Below the pieces are notes generated by a model. The model did not search any database. It was given only the letters and a program-made list of their open reading frames with translations, and was not told the DNA's origin. Both the position numbers and the translations under genes were made by a program. A DNA stretch of 64,000 nucleotides. It comes from Paramicrobacterium chengjingii (GTDB lineage: Bacteria; Actinomycetota; Actinomycetes; Actinomycetales; Microbacteriaceae). Below are positions 47,211 to 55,493 of this stretch, piece after piece. Every line of letters begins with the position of its first letter. Position 1 is the stretch's first letter. The stretch lies in NCBI RefSeq assembly GCF_011751765.2, contig NZ_CP061169.1, forward strand, positions 682,001-746,000. Reading direction: 5' to 3'.

Positions 47211-49763
47211 ATGGCCGAGATACTGAAGCTGGCGAATGTCGAACGCACAATGGTCGAAACTGTCGGTGGCAAGGGTGCTCACCTCGGTGAACTGATGAGA
47301 GTGGGCGAGGTGCACGTGCCCGATGGCTTCTGCGTGACGACCGAGGCCTACCAGCGCGTCGTCGCGGCGTCCCCTGTCGTTGCCGCGTCACTCGCCGTAC
47401 TGTCGCGCTTGACCGCCGATGACCGCGGCGCGCTAGCCGAGGTCAGCGCGTCGCTGCGGCACGCGGTTGAGAGCATCGAGCTTCCGAGCGACCTCGTGAC
47501 GTCGATCGCCGATGCGCACGTGGCGCTGGGCGAGGACGGAGCGTATGCCGTGCGATCCAGTGCGACGGCAGAGGATCTGCCGTCAGCATCCTTTGCCGGC
47601 CAGCAGGATTCATACCTGAACGTGATGGGGTTCGAGCGCATTCTCGATCACATCAGGCGCTGCTGGGCCTCCCTCTTCACGGAACGCGCCGTGTCATACC
47701 GGGTGGCGAACAATATCGACCACGGGACCGTCGACATGGCCGTCATCGTGCAGCGCATGGTGCCGGCGGATGCTGCAGGAGTTCTGTTCACCGCCGACCC
47801 GGTGACGTCGAATCGCACGATCGCCACAGTGGAGGCCGTCCGCGGCCTCGGAGACAGCTTCGTCTCCGGTCAAGTGCTGGCAGATTCCTACACCGTGCGT
47901 GACGGCGAGATCGTCTCGGCATCCAAGACGGCGACCGAACCCGTGCTGGCAGAGTCCCAGGTCGTTCGGCTTGTCGAGCTCGGGCGCCGAATCGAGAAGC
48001 ACATGGGCGGGCCGCAAGACATCGAATGGTGCTGTGCAGATGGCACGTTCTTCATCGTTCAGAGCCGTCCGATCACGACCCTCTACCCGCTTCCGCCAGC
48101 TCCTGACGACGGCATCCACGTGTACGCGTCGGTCGGCCATCAGCAGATGATGACCGACGCGATGAAGCCGCTCGGGCTCTCAGTCTGGCAGCTGACGGCG
48201 CTGCGCACGATGGCGGAGGCAGGCAGCCGGCTGTTCGTCGACATTACGGCGATGCTCACCACTCCCGAGGGACGCACGGGTCTCACCCGTGGGCTCGGGG
48301 CATCGGAGCCGCTGATCGCCGACGCGCTGCAGACCGTGATCAATCGCGACATCGTGCCGCTGAAGCCTGGCTCCGACCCGGGACCCATGCCTCCGGGCGT
48401 CGGAGAAGCGACGGCCGAGCCGGAACCCGGAGCCGTCGAACAGCTAATCGCCACCGCAGAGCAGTCGATCGCGGCGTTTCGCCGCAACATCCGGCATGAA
48501 TCGGGACCGGCCCTGTTCGACGCGATCCTGACAGACATCGGCGAGCTCCGACGCCTGGTGAGTGATCCGCAGAGCATGCAGGTGCTCATGGCGGGAATCG
48601 AAGCGTCGCGCACACTCAATGAGACGCTGAGCGATTGGCTGGGAGAGACGAACGCCGCCGATGTTCTTGCTCAGTCTGTGCCGCATAATGTGACTGCCGA
48701 GATGGGCCTCGCACTGCTGGACGTCGCCGATGCCATGCGCCCGCACGCGGATGTCGTCGCGCACCTGAACAATGTGGCCTCAGGATCCGTGACCGACGGG
48801 CGACTGCTCGACGACCTGCGAGCTCGTGCAGGGGGACCGGATGCTGCCGCTGCACTGAGCGCGTTTCTCGACGACTACGGCATGCGCTGTGTCGGCGAGA
48901 TCGACGTCACGCGCGAGCGGTGGGATGAACGCCCGGAGCTTCTCGTTCCCGCGCTTGTGGCGAACATCGACAATGTCGCGCCTGGCGAAAGTGCGCGACG
49001 CTTTGAGCACGGACGGCTGCAGGCATTGGCGAAGCGCGATGAGGTGCTGATGCGGCTGAGAGAGCTTCCGGACGGCGAACGCAAAGTGGCCGAGACGGAG
49101 GATGCAATCAGGCGGCTCCGGGCGTACACGGGGTACCGCGAATATCCGAAGTACGTCATGATCAATAGATACTCCGAATACCGCAGGGCGCTGCTCGGCG
49201 AGGCGCAACGTCAGGTGCGTTCCGGACTTCTGCGACAGGCAGACGACATCTTCTTTCTGCGCTTTGACGAACTGCAGCAGGCCGTGCGCACGCAGCAGGT
49301 CGATCACGTGCTCATACACAGACGACGCGACGAGTTCGCCCGAGACGAGACGCTGACGCCGCCGCGGCTGCTCACTTCTGTGGGCGAGACGATCAGCGGT
49401 GCGTACCATCGCGATGACGTGCCGGCCGGCGCACTTCCTGGTCTCGCGGTCTCTGCGGGGACTGTTAAGGGCCGAGCTCGCGTCGTCAGTGATATTGGCG
49501 ACGCTGACCTTGAGCCGGGTGACATCCTCGTGACAGCATTCACGGACCCGAGCTGGACGCCCGTGTTTCTCGGGATCGCGGGGCTGGTCACGGAGGTGGG
49601 CGGCGTGATGACTCACGGCGCGGTGATCGCTCGTGAATACGGGCTGCCTGCTGTCGTCGCGGTGGAGAATGCCACGAGGCTCATCCGTGATGGGCAGCGA
49701 ATTCGGGTGAACGGCACCGATGGATTTGTCGAGCTGCTCGAGGGCACGGTGTCGATAGACTGA
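47211..49763 (+). CDS. rph: Rifampicin phosphotransferase
   Basis: 850 residues. Inactivates rifamycins by moving the beta-phosphate of ATP to the 21-hydroxyl. Three domains as in the Listeria enzyme: ATP-grasp (about 1-315; VGGKGAHLGEL, AVRSSATAEDLPSASFAGQ, FIVQSRPITTLYP), the rifampicin-binding helical domain (about 325-750; HQQMMTDAMKPLGLS, YREYPKYVMINRYSEY) and the swivelling phosphohistidine domain with H802 in GGVMTHGAVIAREYG. Similarity along the whole length sets it apart from PEP synthase. ATG at 47211 follows GAGGGGGAG; the frame is open 30 bases further. The symbol rph is also used for RNase PH, which this is not. Confidence 0.92.
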   Translation: MAEILKLANVERTMVETVGGKGAHLGELMRVGEVHVPDGFCVTTEAYQRVVAASPVVAASLAVLSRLTADDRGALAEVSASLRHAVESIELPSDLVTSIADAHVALGEDGAYAVRSSATAEDLPSASFAGQQDSYLNVMGFERILDHIRRCWASLFTERAVSYRVANNIDHGTVDMAVIVQRMVPADAAGVLFTADPVTSNRTIATVEAVRGLGDSFVSGQVLADSYTVRDGEIVSASKTATEPVLAESQVVRLVELGRRIEKHMGGPQDIEWCCADGTFFIVQSRPITTLYPLPPAPDDGIHVYASVGHQQMMTDAMKPLGLSVWQLTALRTMAEAGSRLFVDITAMLTTPEGRTGLTRGLGASEPLIADALQTVINRDIVPLKPGSDPGPMPPGVGEATAEPEPGAVEQLIATAEQSIAAFRRNIRHESGPALFDAILTDIGELRRLVSDPQSMQVLMAGIEASRTLNETLSDWLGETNAADVLAQSVPHNVTAEMGLALLDVADAMRPHADVVAHLNNVASGSVTDGRLLDDLRARAGGPDAAAALSAFLDDYGMRCVGEIDVTRERWDERPELLVPALVANIDNVAPGESARRFEHGRLQALAKRDEVLMRLRELPDGERKVAETEDAIRRLRAYTGYREYPKYVMINRYSEYRRALLGEAQRQVRSGLLRQADDIFFLRFDELQQAVRTQQVDHVLIHRRRDEFARDETLTPPRLLTSVGETISGAYHRDDVPAGALPGLAVSAGTVKGRARVVSDIGDADLEPGDILVTAFTDPSWTPVFLGIAGLVTEVGGVMTHGAVIAREYGLPAVVAVENATRLIRDGQRIRVNGTDGFVELLEGTVSID
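49756..49761 (+). promoter_or_regulatory. -10 box TAGACT of truA, inside the end of rph
   Basis: TAGACT lies 7 nt before the GTG at 49769 and overlaps the last codons of rph (its TGA stop begins at 49761). No ribosome-binding site is present. Confidence 0.5.
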
Positions 49764-49768
49764 GCGCC

Positions 49769-50650
49769 GTGACCGATCAGCATCCGCTCGCCACACGATT
49801 CCGGCTCGACATCGCGTACGACGGCTCCGACTTCTCTGGGTGGGCGCGGCAACCCGGCCTGCGCACCGTGCAGGGCGTGCTGGAGGACGCCATCGCCCGA
49901 CTTTTTGGTCGCCGGGGCGATGAACCCGGACTGACCGTCGCCGGGCGCACGGATGCAGGAGTTCACGCGACTGGGCAGGTAGCGCATGTGGATCTGCATG
50001 CGCGGCACGTCGAGGCACTGACGAGGCAGAAGCGTCGGGATGCTGGGACTCAGAGTTCCGGCGAGGTCTTCGCGCGCCGCATCAACGGTGTGCTCGGTCG
50101 GCGTTCTGACGTTGTGGTCACGAATGCCAGCGAGGTTCCCGATGGCTTCGACGCGCGGTTCTCGGCATCGTGGAGGCGATACTCCTATCGAATTGCCGAC
50201 GCTGTGACGGGACGCAATCCGCTTGAGCGCAACACTGTGGTGTGGCATCCGGCGACCCTCGACGTTGAGGCGATGGATGCTGCCGCGCGCGAACTTGTCG
50301 GGCTCCACGACTTTGGCGCGTACTGCAAGCCGCGCGAGGGCGCTACGACGATTCGCACGCTGCAGGATTTTCGCTGGAGCCGGGACGACGCCGGCTATGT
50401 CGTCGCCGAGGTGAAGGCCGATGCCTTCTGTCACAGCATGGTTCGCTCGTTGACGGGGGCCTGCGTCTCAGTGGGCGAAGGTCGGCTCACTGCCGCTGAT
50501 CTTGTGCGGTTCAGGGATGCCGGTGCACGCACGAGTGCGTTTGCTGTGATGCCGGCGCACGGCCTCATTCTTGTGCAGGTCGGCTACCCCGAAGACGATC
50601 TGCTGGCTGCGCGCGCCGAACTCACGCGCGCCAAACGCACGCTGAACTGA
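49769..50650 (+). CDS. truA: tRNA pseudouridine(38-40) synthase
   Basis: 293 residues. Converts U38-U40 of tRNAs to pseudouridine. The catalytic Asp62 is in AGRTDAGVHATGQ; GSDFSGWARQPGLRTVQG and the C-terminal MVRSLTGACVSVGEG are family features. An insert with RHVEALTRQKRRDAG lengthens the central part. GTG start with a leaderless-type -10 box. In many actinobacteria truA follows rplQ directly; here the two are 14 kb apart. Confidence 0.95.
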   Translation: MTDQHPLATRFRLDIAYDGSDFSGWARQPGLRTVQGVLEDAIARLFGRRGDEPGLTVAGRTDAGVHATGQVAHVDLHARHVEALTRQKRRDAGTQSSGEVFARRINGVLGRRSDVVVTNASEVPDGFDARFSASWRRYSYRIADAVTGRNPLERNTVVWHPATLDVEAMDAAARELVGLHDFGAYCKPREGATTIRTLQDFRWSRDDAGYVVAEVKADAFCHSMVRSLTGACVSVGEGRLTAADLVRFRDAGARTSAFAVMPAHGLILVQVGYPEDDLLAARAELTRAKRTLN

Positions 50651-50741
50651 ACTGATGTCGCTCGCTCGGGCAGCCCGGTCGTACGATTGGCGTGACTTTC
50701 CGCGCCGGGGCACGGTATCTGTGTGTTCTGTAGGCTGCGTC

Positions 50742-52235
50742 TCAGCTGCTGTCGGGCGGATCGGCACCGCCAGCTCGTGCGGTGCCGCGCCGGCGTCTTC
50801 TGGTGCGGCGTGTGCGGCTGACCTGGCGTGGTCGGTTGCGTCCGAGTCTGATTGGTTCGCCCGTGAGTCTCATGAACGCGGGTGGCGTCAGATACGGAAT
50901 GCCGTCTTGCATGCTGATCACCCAGTTCTGGGCGTGCAGCATATGGTGGTGGGCGCTGCAGAGCAGCAGTCCATCGTCGATGTCTGTGGGCCCGCCCTGG
51001 CTCCAATGCTTCGCGTGGTGGACTTCGCACCAGTCTGCGGGCATGTCGCATTCGGGCCAGGCGCAGGTTTCGTCACGGGCGGCGATCGCCAGCTTCTGCT
51101 GCGGTGAGAAGGCACGTTGTGTGTGGCCGAGCCAGAGAGCCTCGCCGTTGTCGCCGAGAAGCATCCGCCGGTAGCCTTCGTCGCAGAGGATGCGTTCCGT
51201 GGTGATGGGACCGAGGGGCTCGTCAGCGCCGTTGGCCCAGCCCACACCGCTACCGTTTCGAAGTTCGTCAAGCGTGGTCGTCACGATCACCTCGGTCTGC
51301 GCCCGGCGGCTGCCAGCACCGGTGACCGAGGCGCGGTGGCCAGAGCCGATTAATCCGTCGACGATGTCGTGCAGCTTCTGACCTCGTGTTCGCGGGTCGA
51401 GATCGTGAGCGCCGACGCGGGCGGCATCGTTGTCGTTGATGTCGTGAGAGGCAGCCGTGTTGTCTCGTTCAGTAGCTGGCCTGAAGATGACACGGGCGCG
51501 CGGATTGGTGTGCGTGGAGACTGCTGCGTTGAGTCGTGCCGCTGCATCCGGGGTGAGGAGCCCACGAATCGGAGTCATCCCCTGATCATTGACCTGGCCG
51601 ATGCGAAAGAACCGGGCCTGGCGCTGTGCCTTTTCTCTCGGCCTCGCGCCGTCGGGATCGAGTGCTTCTTTCCAGACGCGCATCTGCTGCGTGGAGTACT
51701 CCGGGGTCGACTGAGAGGCGATCCGCATCATGCCGTCCTCCGCGGCATCCAGCATCTCCGGATCGGCCGAAAGACGCACCTCTTCGAGACTCCGGATGAT
51801 GGGAGTCGCGGCCTCGGCATCGATCGTTCCGGCAAACGCTGCTTCGGCAATGTGGCTCCAGCGGGGTGGCAGCGGCGCCCCGGAAACGCTCGAGTCGACG
51901 GAGATGGCGTCGCCGTAAGCAAGAGCGCGGCGGGCCGCACCGTGCGAGATGCGGGCGGTCGATTGCAGAAGCCCGATCGCATCACGTTGCCCGTTCCGGG
52001 ACGCAAGCGTCTGCGCGCCATCCAACTTCACCGACCGCGTCGCGACCTCCGAAGCCACGAGAGCGAGAGCGGTCTGCTGGGCGCGCCCCAGCTCACCGAG
52101 CGCGGCGACAGTCTCGAGCAGCGCATCGTCGCTCGCTGCGGCAGCCGAGCGGGGCAGAGTTTCGAGCACCCGCGAAGCCGCCGCGGACGCGATGCCCGCT
52201 ACCGCTTTGATGCTGTGCCCGATGGGTTTCTCCAT
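50742..52235 (-). CDS. DUF222/13E12-type HNH endonuclease-like protein
   Basis: 497 residues. The N-terminal ~370 residues are the DUF222 (13E12 repeat) region (SLEEVRLSADPEML, GLLTPDAAARLNAA). The C-terminal HNH domain (about 395-455) has CAWPECDMPADWCEVHH, then DGLLLCSAHHHMLH, with zinc-type cysteines and the metal-binding histidines. A basic Arg-rich tail follows. These genes occur in many copies in actinobacteria and are thought to be mobile or selfish, but the target is unknown. ATG at 52235 gives a normal N-terminus; the frame is open to 52676 without translation signals. Confidence 0.85.
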   Translation of the reverse strand: MEKPIGHSIKAVAGIASAAASRVLETLPRSAAAASDDALLETVAALGELGRAQQTALALVASEVATRSVKLDGAQTLASRNGQRDAIGLLQSTARISHGAARRALAYGDAISVDSSVSGAPLPPRWSHIAEAAFAGTIDAEAATPIIRSLEEVRLSADPEMLDAAEDGMMRIASQSTPEYSTQQMRVWKEALDPDGARPREKAQRQARFFRIGQVNDQGMTPIRGLLTPDAAARLNAAVSTHTNPRARVIFRPATERDNTAASHDINDNDAARVGAHDLDPRTRGQKLHDIVDGLIGSGHRASVTGAGSRRAQTEVIVTTTLDELRNGSGVGWANGADEPLGPITTERILCDEGYRRMLLGDNGEALWLGHTQRAFSPQQKLAIAARDETCAWPECDMPADWCEVHHAKHWSQGGPTDIDDGLLLCSAHHHMLHAQNWVISMQDGIPYLTPPAFMRLTGEPIRLGRNRPRQVSRTRRTRRRRRGTARAGGADPPDSS

Positions 52236-52285
52236 GCCCGTAGTCTTCCAGGACCCACTGACATTGCATCGGCATAAACACCTGG

Positions 52286-52845
52286 TCACACCACTATTGT
52301 GGATAACTTGCAAAACTCTTTGCCTGTGGACGAAGAAGCAATTCGAGAGCTCGGCTCTGCTGGCAGAGCGGTCGGCCGAAAGAAGAAATGCGTCACCCAC
52401 GTGGGATTGTCGGCCAGAGTGCCGATCGAGTACTCCGAGGTGAACGACGCGCGGGCATAGACGAGCAGGGGGGGGGACCCCATGCCGCCTCGACCGTGTG
52501 CATGAACGTCTGGAGTTCGGCGGCGACCTCGCGCTGCGGCGGACGCTTCTTGCAGGGCCCGATGAGTTCGAGATCGACGGCAGGAGCCAGTGCGAATTCG
52601 TCTGGACGGGCAGTGGCAAGAAAATTATCTGCCTGTTCGGAGTCCGAGGCGCACAACGTGAAGAAGTGATAGGCACCTCGCCTCAGGCCAGAGTCCGCCG
52701 CCGCATCCCAGTTCTGAGCAAAGCGAGGGTCGACGAAGCCCTTGCCCTCCGTTGCCTTGATCAGTGCCGCGCAGCCGAGAAGTACACGTTTCACGGTTGG
52801 GCGCCATCGGTCACGATCTGCAGGGTGGCGAGCTCTCGACGGCAT
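52286..52845 (-). pseudogene. GH25 lysozyme remnant with a frameshift in a G9 tract
   Basis: Reading leftward from 52845, IKATEGKGFVDPRFAQNWD and GAYHFFTLCASDSEQADNF match glycoside hydrolase family 25 (muramidase). After AAWG the frame runs into a run of nine G on the + strand (52468-52476). PLLVYARASFTSEYSIG and NPTWV continue the family in another frame. One more or two fewer bases in the tract would restore it. The N-terminal beta strand with the first catalytic Asp and the C-terminal third are missing too, so it is a decayed fragment and not just a phase-variable gene. Confidence 0.65.
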
Positions 52846-52904
52846 GCTGTCACGCTAGAGGAGAGTCCAGTGCGTCTCGCTCTCGCAGCATCCGTCGACG
52901 CGAA

Positions 52905-52946
52905 TTGACCGCGTGTCGCTGGTCACGTAATATAGCTCGTTGGTGC
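52905..52946 (+). promoter_or_regulatory. rplM-rpsI promoter (-35 TTGACC, -10 TAATAT)
   Basis: TTGACC (52905-52910) and TAATAT (52928-52933) have a 17-bp spacer. TCGTTGGTGC (52937-52946) follows after 3 bases, as at infA. The leader of ~130 nt contains GTGCC-N8-GGCAC near 52948-52965. Confidence 0.85.
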
Positions 52947-53069
52947 TGTGCCCGTTTTTTGGCACGCACCCGTAGTTGAGCCCTCCACCTGCGGAGTTCA
53001 CGTCATGTGAACACCCAACGGAGCGGGATTCACGAACGTCCAACTAACGATTACGAAAGCAGCACAACT

Positions 53070-53516
53070 GTGACGCGCACATATTCCCCCAAGGCCAGTG
53101 AGATCCAGCGCGACTGGATCGTCATCGACGCCGAAGACGTCGTTCTCGGCCGTCTGGCAAGCCACGCAGCCGTTCTTCTTCGCGGTAAGCACAAGCCGAC
53201 CTTCGTCAACCACCTCGACACGGGTGACTACGTCATCATCGTCAACGCCGCAAAGGTTTCGCTCAGCGGCGACAAGGCGCAGAAGAAGCGCGCTTACCGT
53301 CACTCGGGTTACCCGGGCGGCCTTTCATCCATGAGCTACGGCGAGCTCCTTGAGAAGAACCCCGTTCGCGCCGTCGAGAAGGCAGTTCGCGGGATGCTCC
53401 CGAAGAACTCCCTCGGTCGCGACCAGCTGGGCAAGCTCAAGGTGTACGCAGGCAGCGAGCACCCGCACGCCGCTCAGCAGCCGAAGCCGTACTCATTCGA
53501 CCAGGTCGCGCAGTAA
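53070..53516 (+). CDS. rplM: 50S ribosomal protein L13
   Basis: 148 residues. L13 binds early to 23S rRNA and in other bacteria represses its own operon. [21 protein letters not shown] and [20 protein letters not shown] are signatures. The GTG at 53070 gives the conserved [16 protein letters not shown] start; an in-frame ATG at 53007 would add 21 unrelated residues. No good Shine-Dalgarno sequence precedes the GTG (ACGAAAGCAGC). Confidence 0.96.
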   Translation: MTRTYSPKASEIQRDWIVIDAEDVVLGRLASHAAVLLRGKHKPTFVNHLDTGDYVIIVNAAKVSLSGDKAQKKRAYRHSGYPGGLSSMSYGELLEKNPVRAVEKAVRGMLPKNSLGRDQLGKLKVYAGSEHPHAAQQPKPYSFDQVAQ

Positions 53517-53539
53517 GCGCCCCACAAAGCTAAGGATTC

Positions 53540-54031
53540 ATGACAGTGGCGAAGATCGAAGATTCCATCGAAACCCCCGAGAACTACAGCACCGAGAGCG
53601 AGCAGGCACCTGAGGCTGCTGCAGCTCCGCGGCCCGCACTCTCCGTTCCCGGCGCAGCAGTCGGACGCCGCAAGCAGGCAATTGCCCGCGTGCGTCTCGT
53701 TCCCGGCACGGGAAGCATCACGGTCAACGGCCGTGAGCTTTCCGACTACTTCCCGAACAAGCTCCACCAGCAGCTCATCAACGACCCGTTCACTGTGCTC
53801 GAGCTTTCGGGCAGCTACGACGTGATCGCCCGCATCTCGGGAGGTGGCCCCTCGGGTCAGGCCGGCGCACTGCGTCTCGGCATCGCTCGTGCGCTCAACC
53901 AGATCGACGTTGAGAACAACCGCGCAACCCTGAAGAAGTCCGGCTTCCTCTCGCGTGACGCACGCGTCAAGGAGCGCAAGAAGGCTGGACTCAAGAAGGC
54001 CCGCAAGGCACCTCAGTTCTCGAAGCGCTAA
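53540..54031 (+). CDS. rpsI: 30S ribosomal protein S9
   Basis: 163 residues against ~130 in E. coli. The first ~38 residues are an acidic, Ala/Glu-rich extension. The core follows: [20 protein letters not shown] and the C-terminal RKAPQFSKR, whose last Arg reaches the P-site tRNA. ATG at 53540 or GTG at 53546 are possible starts. It lies 23 bases after rplM, the usual pair. Confidence 0.96.
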   Translation: MTVAKIEDSIETPENYSTESEQAPEAAAAPRPALSVPGAAVGRRKQAIARVRLVPGTGSITVNGRELSDYFPNKLHQQLINDPFTVLELSGSYDVIARISGGGPSGQAGALRLGIARALNQIDVENNRATLKKSGFLSRDARVKERKKAGLKKARKAPQFSKR

Positions 54032-54052
54032 CCACGGAGGGTTCGACTCTCC

Positions 54053-55417
54053 ATGGCTCGTCTGTTTGGAACTGACGGCGTTCGCGGACTCGCGAACGGT
54101 GTTCTCACAGCCGACCTCGCTCTCGGCCTTGCTCAAGCTACCGCAGTGGTGCTTGGGCAAGGCCGAAGTGCTGAGGTCAGGCGTGAAGAGGGCAAGCGTC
54201 CTGTCGCCGTCGTCGCCCGCGATCCGCGCGTCTCCGGCGAGTTTCTCGCCGCTGCCGTCTCGGCTGGTCTGGCATCGAGCGGCGTCGACGTGCTCGACGC
54301 CGGCGTGATCACGACGCCCGCCGCTGCCTTCCTCGTGCAAGACATCGACGCCGATTTCGGCGTGATGATCTCGGCATCCCATAATCCCGCGCCAGACAAC
54401 GGCATCAAGATCTTCGCGCACGGCGGAACGAAGCTGCCCGACATCGTCGAGGAGCGCATCGAAGAACACCTCGAGACTGAGCAGCTCATGCCGACCGGTG
54501 CCGACGTCGGTCGCATTCAGCGGTTTGCTGACGCCGAAGACCGTTACCTCATTCACCTGCTCGGCAGTCTTCCCCATTCGCTTGACGGCGTGCACGTGGT
54601 GATTGACTGCGCGAACGGCGCAGCGGCTGGGGTCTCACCGCAGGTATTCTCGGATGCCGGTGCCCGGGTGTCCGTGGTCGGAAACGATCCGGACGGCATC
54701 AACATCAACGACGGCGTCGGTTCGACGCACATCGACAGTCTGGCTCGCACCGTCGTCGAGCTCGGCGCCGACGTGGGAATCGCTCACGACGGTGACGCCG
54801 ATCGCTGCCTCGCCGTTGATGCGAACGGCACAGTCATCGACGGCGACGTCATCATGGCGATCCTCGCCGTGTCGATGAAGGAGCGCGGGAAGCTCGTGGA
54901 CGACACACTTGTCGCAACGGTGATGAGCAACCTCGGCCTGCGTCGCGCGATGGAGGAGAACGGCATCTCGATGCTTCAGACGAAGGTGGGCGACCGCTAC
55001 GTTCTTGAGGCGATGAACGAGAAGGGCTATGCCCTCGGCGGCGAGCAGTCCGGCCACGTGATCATGAGTGAATTCGCCACGACGGGCGACGGCATCCTCA
55101 CCGGGCTTCACCTTGTGAGCGAGATGGCGCGCACGGGCAAGACCCTCGCGGAGCTCGCATCGGTAATGACCGTGTACCCGCAGGTGATGATCAACGTGAA
55201 AGACGTTGATAAAACGCGTGCGCACTCAGACGAGAACGTGATGCTCGCCGTTGCTGAGGCCGAAGGTCTGCTCGGCGAGACCGGGCGCGTGCTGCTTCGG
55301 CCCAGCGGAACCGAGCAGCTTGTGCGTGTGATGGTCGAAGCCGCCGACCACGACACAGCTGATCGCATCGCCGACCAGCTGGCCGGTGTTGTGCGAACGC
55401 ACCTCAGCATCGCCTGA
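54053..55417 (+). CDS. glmM: Phosphoglucosamine mutase
   Basis: 454 residues. Converts glucosamine 6-phosphate to glucosamine 1-phosphate for UDP-GlcNAc and peptidoglycan. The phosphorylated Ser109 is in [13 protein letters not shown]; the metal site [11 protein letters not shown] and the sugar-binding GGEQSGH are present. [15 protein letters not shown] is the family start. It follows rpsI by 21 bases and may be cotranscribed. GlmS, the previous enzyme in the pathway, is at 61230. Confidence 0.97.
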   Translation: MARLFGTDGVRGLANGVLTADLALGLAQATAVVLGQGRSAEVRREEGKRPVAVVARDPRVSGEFLAAAVSAGLASSGVDVLDAGVITTPAAAFLVQDIDADFGVMISASHNPAPDNGIKIFAHGGTKLPDIVEERIEEHLETEQLMPTGADVGRIQRFADAEDRYLIHLLGSLPHSLDGVHVVIDCANGAAAGVSPQVFSDAGARVSVVGNDPDGININDGVGSTHIDSLARTVVELGADVGIAHDGDADRCLAVDANGTVIDGDVIMAILAVSMKERGKLVDDTLVATVMSNLGLRRAMEENGISMLQTKVGDRYVLEAMNEKGYALGGEQSGHVIMSEFATTGDGILTGLHLVSEMARTGKTLAELASVMTVYPQVMINVKDVDKTRAHSDENVMLAVAEAEGLLGETGRVLLRPSGTEQLVRVMVEAADHDTADRIADQLAGVVRTHLSIA

Positions 55418-55430
55418 CGATAGCTCTCAC

Positions 55431-55472
55431 AGCACGTGGGCCCGCATCCAGTCGGAGGCGGGCCCACGTGCT
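55431..55472. terminator. Bidirectional terminator between glmM and the symporter gene
   Basis: A perfect 15-bp stem (55431-55445 with 55458-55472) closes a 12-nt loop between two convergent genes. Confidence 0.85.
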
Positions 55473-55493
55473 GTTCGTGAGAGTCGGCGCAGA

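Noticed and set aside
47211..49763. PEP synthase (ppsA)
   Set aside because: The central domain and the order of motifs match rifampicin phosphotransferase along the full length.
52286..52845. Complete lysozyme gene with phase-variable G tract
   Set aside because: Repairing the tract does not restore the missing N- and C-terminal parts.
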